The position numbers were made by a program, and so were the translations under genes. A stretch of 64,000 bases of DNA from Gluconobacter thailandicus F149-1 = NBRC 100600 (GTDB taxonomy: Bacteria > Pseudomonadota > Alphaproteobacteria > Acetobacterales > Acetobacteraceae), in contig NZ_BANH01000005.1 in assembly GCF_000964465.1 (NCBI RefSeq), positions 1 to 64,000 of the forward strand, written 5' to 3'. The notes under the pieces are model-generated. The model searched no databases. It had not been told where the DNA came from and saw only the letters and a list, made by a program, of their open reading frames with translations. Below are positions 60,783 through 64,000 of the stretch, one piece after another (within the stretch, counting starts at the first letter, position 1; every line of letters begins with the position of its first letter).

Positions 60783-62218
60783 ATCGCCACTCCTGATGGG
60801 GACAGGGCCAGAGAGCGCAGAGCGGCAGGCAGTCGCTCTGGCGTTTCACCTTGCAGCACAGCAGGCAGAACCGACAATAACGACACCGAGGGATCACGAG
60901 CCTGAACGGCATCAATCTTCCCATTCCTGAGGCGCACCCAGTACCAGATATCTCCGCGGGCTCCCTCCGCAACGCCGATGCCTTCCTGCGTGGCCTCAGG
61001 CGCAGGCTCGTCATCATCCATACCGATGCTGCCGAGAATACGCTGGATCAGAGCCAGGGAGTCGCGGATCTCGGTCAGGCGCAATGCATCTCTCGCCGCG
61101 CCATCACCTTCACTTGATCCTGTCGAGCGCAGGGCATCCAGTCGCATTCCGGCTTCCCTCCGACGCACGTCCAGACTGCGCCCCGAGGCTCTGCCCACCA
61201 GCCCACCAACCGCAAACTCCCGCGCCTGCGCCGGAGACAGAACAGCAAGGCCCTTCAGTCGCGGGGCAAAAACGGATTGCAGCTCCCGCAACTGGGCCAT
61301 GCGTGGCTGCATCGCACTCACAACCGCCTGCGCCAGCGGAACGATCTCCAGACCCACGCGAAAACCATCACATCGCACCAGATCTGTCAGTCGCCGGGAA
61401 ATGCCCTGTTCAGCACAGGCGGAAGCAATCGCCTCACGTGCATGCTCGCAATGTGTGGCCAAAAGCCCTGCATCCACAGATCTGGCTGTGCGGGCCATGT
61501 CAAACAGGTGAACAGACATCCGCTCGATTTCCAGCAGGATCATCCAGCAGTCCCGCACGCCCGGACCCGGCTGCAAACCGCGGGCCTGAGCCACAGCCCG
61601 GCAGAACGCAAGCGGATGCGCCACAAACCCTCCGGCGGTCATCCGGGACACCAGAGGCAGGGATTCCTCAGGTGTCAGACCGATCATCCGGTGCAGTACA
61701 CCGCGATGCGCCAACCCGGCATTCACGGAGACCCCCTGAACTTTTCCGCGGACAACATCAAAAGACAGTTCCAGCGGCCCCGTCAGACCCGACTTTTCGG
61801 CAGGGAGAACTGTACGCCCGGCAACAGGACGAGCCGCCTGCCCACCCGGTCCAGGGCGGGAAGATAACGGCCATGTTGCCTCCCACACCCCTTCATCCAG
61901 TGCAGGCTGACCATCCCCGGAGGCGCTCATCGCCTCGACGCCCCACAGATCATAGGCCACCCGCTCGCCCCATTCCGCAGCCGGGAAGCGCGATGACGGC
62001 GCAAGATAACGGCGCTCCTCCATTGTGGTGCTGGCTATGAGTGGACAATCACCTTCAAGCAGCAGAACATAAACGCGGTGTTCATCCGCCCAGCAGGACA
62101 GAAGCGACAATGTCGCCCCCGGCGCTGCCAGCATGGCTTCCCACTGTTCCGCGTCCAGAGAATAATGAGACAGCGCGACGCGCTCACCACCCCGGATAAT
62201 CCTTCCCATCTCGCTCAT
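60779..62218 (-). CDS. Hydrogenase-4 large-subunit-like protein without [NiFe] cysteines (HyfG/NuoCD-like)
   Basis: A 479-residue fusion of a NuoC-like N-terminal part (ERVAYDLWGVEA near residues 85-96) and a NuoD/HyfG-like part (GLAHRGVLHRMIGLTPEES near 168). In real hydrogenases the second half carries RxCGxC near its start and DPCxxC at its end. Here the first site reads RMTAGGF (Arg192-Phe198) and the last DPSVSLL (Asp442 onward), so all four metal ligands are gone. The ATG at 62218 overlaps the upstream stop. This matches energy-converting-hydrogenase-related (Ehr) proteins. Confidence 0.85.
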   Translation of the reverse strand: MSEMGRIIRGGERVALSHYSLDAEQWEAMLAAPGATLSLLSCWADEHRVYVLLLEGDCPLIASTTMEERRYLAPSSRFPAAEWGERVAYDLWGVEAMSASGDGQPALDEGVWEATWPLSSRPGPGGQAARPVAGRTVLPAEKSGLTGPLELSFDVVRGKVQGVSVNAGLAHRGVLHRMIGLTPEESLPLVSRMTAGGFVAHPLAFCRAVAQARGLQPGPGVRDCWMILLEIERMSVHLFDMARTARSVDAGLLATHCEHAREAIASACAEQGISRRLTDLVRCDGFRVGLEIVPLAQAVVSAMQPRMAQLRELQSVFAPRLKGLAVLSPAQAREFAVGGLVGRASGRSLDVRRREAGMRLDALRSTGSSEGDGAARDALRLTEIRDSLALIQRILGSIGMDDDEPAPEATQEGIGVAEGARGDIWYWVRLRNGKIDAVQARDPSVSLLSVLPAVLQGETPERLPAALRSLALSPSGVAM

Positions 62219-63306
62219 GGATGCCACCCCGGTGTTGGATGCCAGGCCAGCAGCAGAGGCCCGCACAGCCCGACCACGAGAAGAGCAGCCTCAACCACCG
62301 GGACCATACCGGCTTTCAATGCCAGACCAGACGGCATCAACCCCGCAAAACGAACGTGCCTTAATCCCGGCAACAGGCACACAATCATCAGCGCAAGAAG
62401 GAGCGGCTCGAGAGAGCGTCCAATCGCGAGAAGCGCACAGAAAACCGGCCAAGGCGCCATCCCATCGGCGACACTCCGGTAATGGTCAGCATTTCCTTCC
62501 CGTTCCAGCACAGCCAGACCAAGCGACGTAATGAGCAGAAGGACAATTGCACTGCCTTCCCCAACCGCTGCGGCAATCGCTCCAAGAGCCGCCAGAACTG
62601 GCAGGAACTGCCCTCGCCCTTTCGACTGCACTGCCATCTTCATGATGAGCGTCCCGAAGCCCGCAACCAGAACCAGCAAATGCACAAGCGCATGATTATC
62701 AAGCCGCAGCATCAGAAGGATCGCGGCAAAGCGCAGACCCGTATCCAGCAGAGCAGCCTCCGGCTCCGGAACGGGCGACGGGCCCAGTCCAGCCATCATG
62801 CAAAGTCCAACTGTCAGCAGAACAGGCCCAAGCGGAGACTGCTCCATGGAAAGCAACGACGCCCCCAGAACACCCAGAATTACCCCCCCAAGCCGGGACC
62901 TGGCCATGTCCCAGACAATCGCCGCTTTCTGTGCCCCGCGGCCTTCCCGCCACGCCAGCAGAACAGTCCCCGCCCCACACAGTACCGTCACGGCGAAAGC
63001 AGAATGGACATTCAGCGCCATGAGCGCACAGCCTGTCACCAGAAAGGGCAGGATGCGGCCAGTTCTATCCCTTGCGGGAGGCAGCAGCAGCGGCATGACG
63101 GCTACGGCACAGGAGCAGGCAGCTGCCAGCGCATCGGCCCCTGGCATCAACCAGACAGCAATCGGCGTCATGATCGCCCCTGCAATGGCAAATGTCAGGC
63201 TACTGGCTGGCTGACGGTTTGCGGGCGTGAGCATGAGGAGGAAGGCCGCCAGAAGCGGCCAGACCGTGACGGCAAACAATGTCCCGACCGGAGCAAGCGG
63301 ATGCAT
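62215..63306 (-). CDS. Short HyfF/NuoL-N-like ion-channel subunit
   Basis: A 363-residue membrane protein with roughly ten hydrophobic segments, shorter than the 480-530 residues usual for HyfF or NuoN. The segment LDNHALVHLLVLVAGFGTL resembles the conserved HAxxKALLF helix of NuoL/N, with His in the Lys place. It is rather divergent, so the assignment rests on operon position as well. Start and stop overlap both neighbours by 4 bases. Confidence 0.65.
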   Translation of the reverse strand: MHPLAPVGTLFAVTVWPLLAAFLLMLTPANRQPASSLTFAIAGAIMTPIAVWLMPGADALAAACSCAVAVMPLLLPPARDRTGRILPFLVTGCALMALNVHSAFAVTVLCGAGTVLLAWREGRGAQKAAIVWDMARSRLGGVILGVLGASLLSMEQSPLGPVLLTVGLCMMAGLGPSPVPEPEAALLDTGLRFAAILLMLRLDNHALVHLLVLVAGFGTLIMKMAVQSKGRGQFLPVLAALGAIAAAVGEGSAIVLLLITSLGLAVLEREGNADHYRSVADGMAPWPVFCALLAIGRSLEPLLLALMIVCLLPGLRHVRFAGLMPSGLALKAGMVPVVEAALLVVGLCGPLLLAWHPTPGWHP

Positions 63307-63827
63307 CAGTTTTCCTCCACGCGGCGCCAGGCCAGACGCGGCAGTAACGTCACGCCCAGCGCACCCAGCACGCCCCAAAGCGCAACAGCCGCTGCAAACA
63401 ACGGCCAGGATTGCAGGATACACGCCATGACGATCAGACCGTCAGCCGCCACCAGAAGGCCCGTAAACTGCACAAGAGACGGCCCGAACGCCGCGCCACA
63501 AAGCCCGATCAGAACAACACCGGCCCCGAGAACGGGCGCGAGCCCCAGACTTGCGCCGGACAGGCCCAGCGCCAGCAACAGCAGAAGAGCACCAACCACA
63601 GGCAATACAGCGCCCCGATCTGGCGCATGGGGCGCAAAACGTCGCAGCCAGATCCAGGCACCGATATTCAGCCCGACCAACGTAACCGACGTCAGCAACG
63701 CCAGCAGGCCACCACACACAGTCGCTCCGGCAAACGCACAGACCAAACCATAAAACGGTAATCCCCGCCCATCCCGGCCCAGACCCGCCAGTGCCAGAAG
63801 GAGCAGAACGCCAAACCCGACAATCAT
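63306..63827 (-). CDS. HyfE-like membrane subunit
   Basis: A 173-residue protein with about six membrane segments, opening MIVGFGVLLLLALAGLG and containing ADGLIVMACILQSWPLF near the C-terminus. Size and order between the channel-like gene and the partial gene fit HyfE, the NuoK-like component. Sequence conservation with known HyfE is weak. The overlap with both neighbours is 4 bases. Confidence 0.6.
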   Translation of the reverse strand: MIVGFGVLLLLALAGLGRDGRGLPFYGLVCAFAGATVCGGLLALLTSVTLVGLNIGAWIWLRRFAPHAPDRGAVLPVVGALLLLLALGLSGASLGLAPVLGAGVVLIGLCGAAFGPSLVQFTGLLVAADGLIVMACILQSWPLFAAAVALWGVLGALGVTLLPRLAWRRVEEN

Positions 63828-64000
63828 GTCGCGAACCTCCCGGCCAGCGCCAGAAGAAGCGCCACGCCCGCAAACAGTGCCGTCAGCCGTTCGCTGCGCT
63901 CCTGTGCGGTCAGTCTCAATGTCACAAGCACCATCACCACGAGCAGGATACGCGCCAGAAGCGCCGCCAGCCCCACGAACCATCCGGAAAGGCCCGCCTC
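63824..64000 (-). CDS. Partial membrane subunit, NuoH/HyfC-like C-terminus
   Basis: The 3' part of a gene whose start lies beyond the window. The visible 58 residues contain a helix (AALLARILLVVMVLVTLRL), a basic-acidic break (TAQERSERLT) and a final helix (ALFAGVALLLALAGRF). This resembles the C-terminal end of HyfC/NuoH proteins. Its stop overlaps the next start as ATGA. Confidence 0.55.
   Translation of the reverse strand, partial: EAGLSGWFVGLAALLARILLVVMVLVTLRLTAQERSERLTALFAGVALLLALAGRFAT

Noticed and set aside
62482-63753. Long plus-strand open frame across the hydrogenase-like operon
   Set aside because: Arg/Gln/Pro-rich shadow of the coupled minus-strand membrane genes.
60297-64000. 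Functional formate hydrogenlyase or hydrogenase-4
   Set aside because: The large subunit lacks all four [NiFe] ligands, and no maturation (hyp) or formate dehydrogenase genes are visible in the window.

Overview
The window is a dense, housekeeping-rich stretch of chromosome from an acetic acid bacterium, most probably Gluconobacter or a close relative in the Acetobacteraceae. The main evidence is a membrane-bound PQQ glucose dehydrogenase (37977-40397) that closely matches my memory of the Gluconobacter oxydans enzyme, and a cyanide-insensitive-type bd oxidase operon with its small DUF2474 partner (53312-55943). A 6S RNA between zapA and 5-formyl-THF cyclo-ligase, a DUF2125 protein and an HslVU pair also fit an alphaproteobacterium. 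No rRNA, tRNA, CRISPR array, transposase or integrase was recognised.

Layout. 1-200 is an AT-rich stretch with DnaA-box-like words. 201-2409 (minus) is coiled-coil protein, zapA, 6S RNA, cyclo-ligase and a YmdB-type phosphodiesterase. 2512-4630 holds a degenerate ThiE-like gene and two lipoproteins, fasciclin and a Gly/Trp-rich BamE-like one. 4729-8807 carries the whole EF-P beta-lysylation set (epmA, epmB, efp) and suhB. 8867-11784 is an OmpA/MotA-like/MotB-like envelope motor set. lepA, a glycosyltransferase, heme oxygenase, an AsmA protein and a purine permease follow. 19283-21075 is a small accessory patch: a glycosyltransferase-like gene and an orphan holin/endolysin-like pair. 21172-25423 is tusA, xseB, ispA, dxs, tlyA, which links sulfur relay with isoprenoid precursor supply. 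A TetR/DUF1348 pair with a clear operator, rlmN, argG, an FKBP lipoprotein, tdk and two tandem cytochromes c come next, then trpS, lpxB, pheST and rplT-rpmI.

The second half starts with glucose dehydrogenase, followed by a TonB-like periplasmic protein, a tiny Cys-repeat protein, sufE, hslUV and two overlapping multi-domain histidine kinases. A zinc-ribbon protein, ftsEX, a YdcF-like protein and plsC lead to DUF2125 and the FNR-boxed bd oxidase operon. Then come gloB, a methyltransferase, psd-pssA (phosphatidylethanolamine synthesis) and a ROK sugar kinase.

The window ends in a translationally coupled operon (60297-64000, minus) that looks like hydrogenase-4/complex I. Its large subunit has lost all four [NiFe]-binding cysteines while its small subunit keeps the iron-sulfur cysteines. 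This energy-converting-hydrogenase-related complex is the most interesting system here. Respiratory themes recur: glucose dehydrogenase feeds quinol, the bd oxidase drains it, the two cytochromes c may carry electrons, and the hydrogenase-like complex may couple redox chemistry to ion movement.
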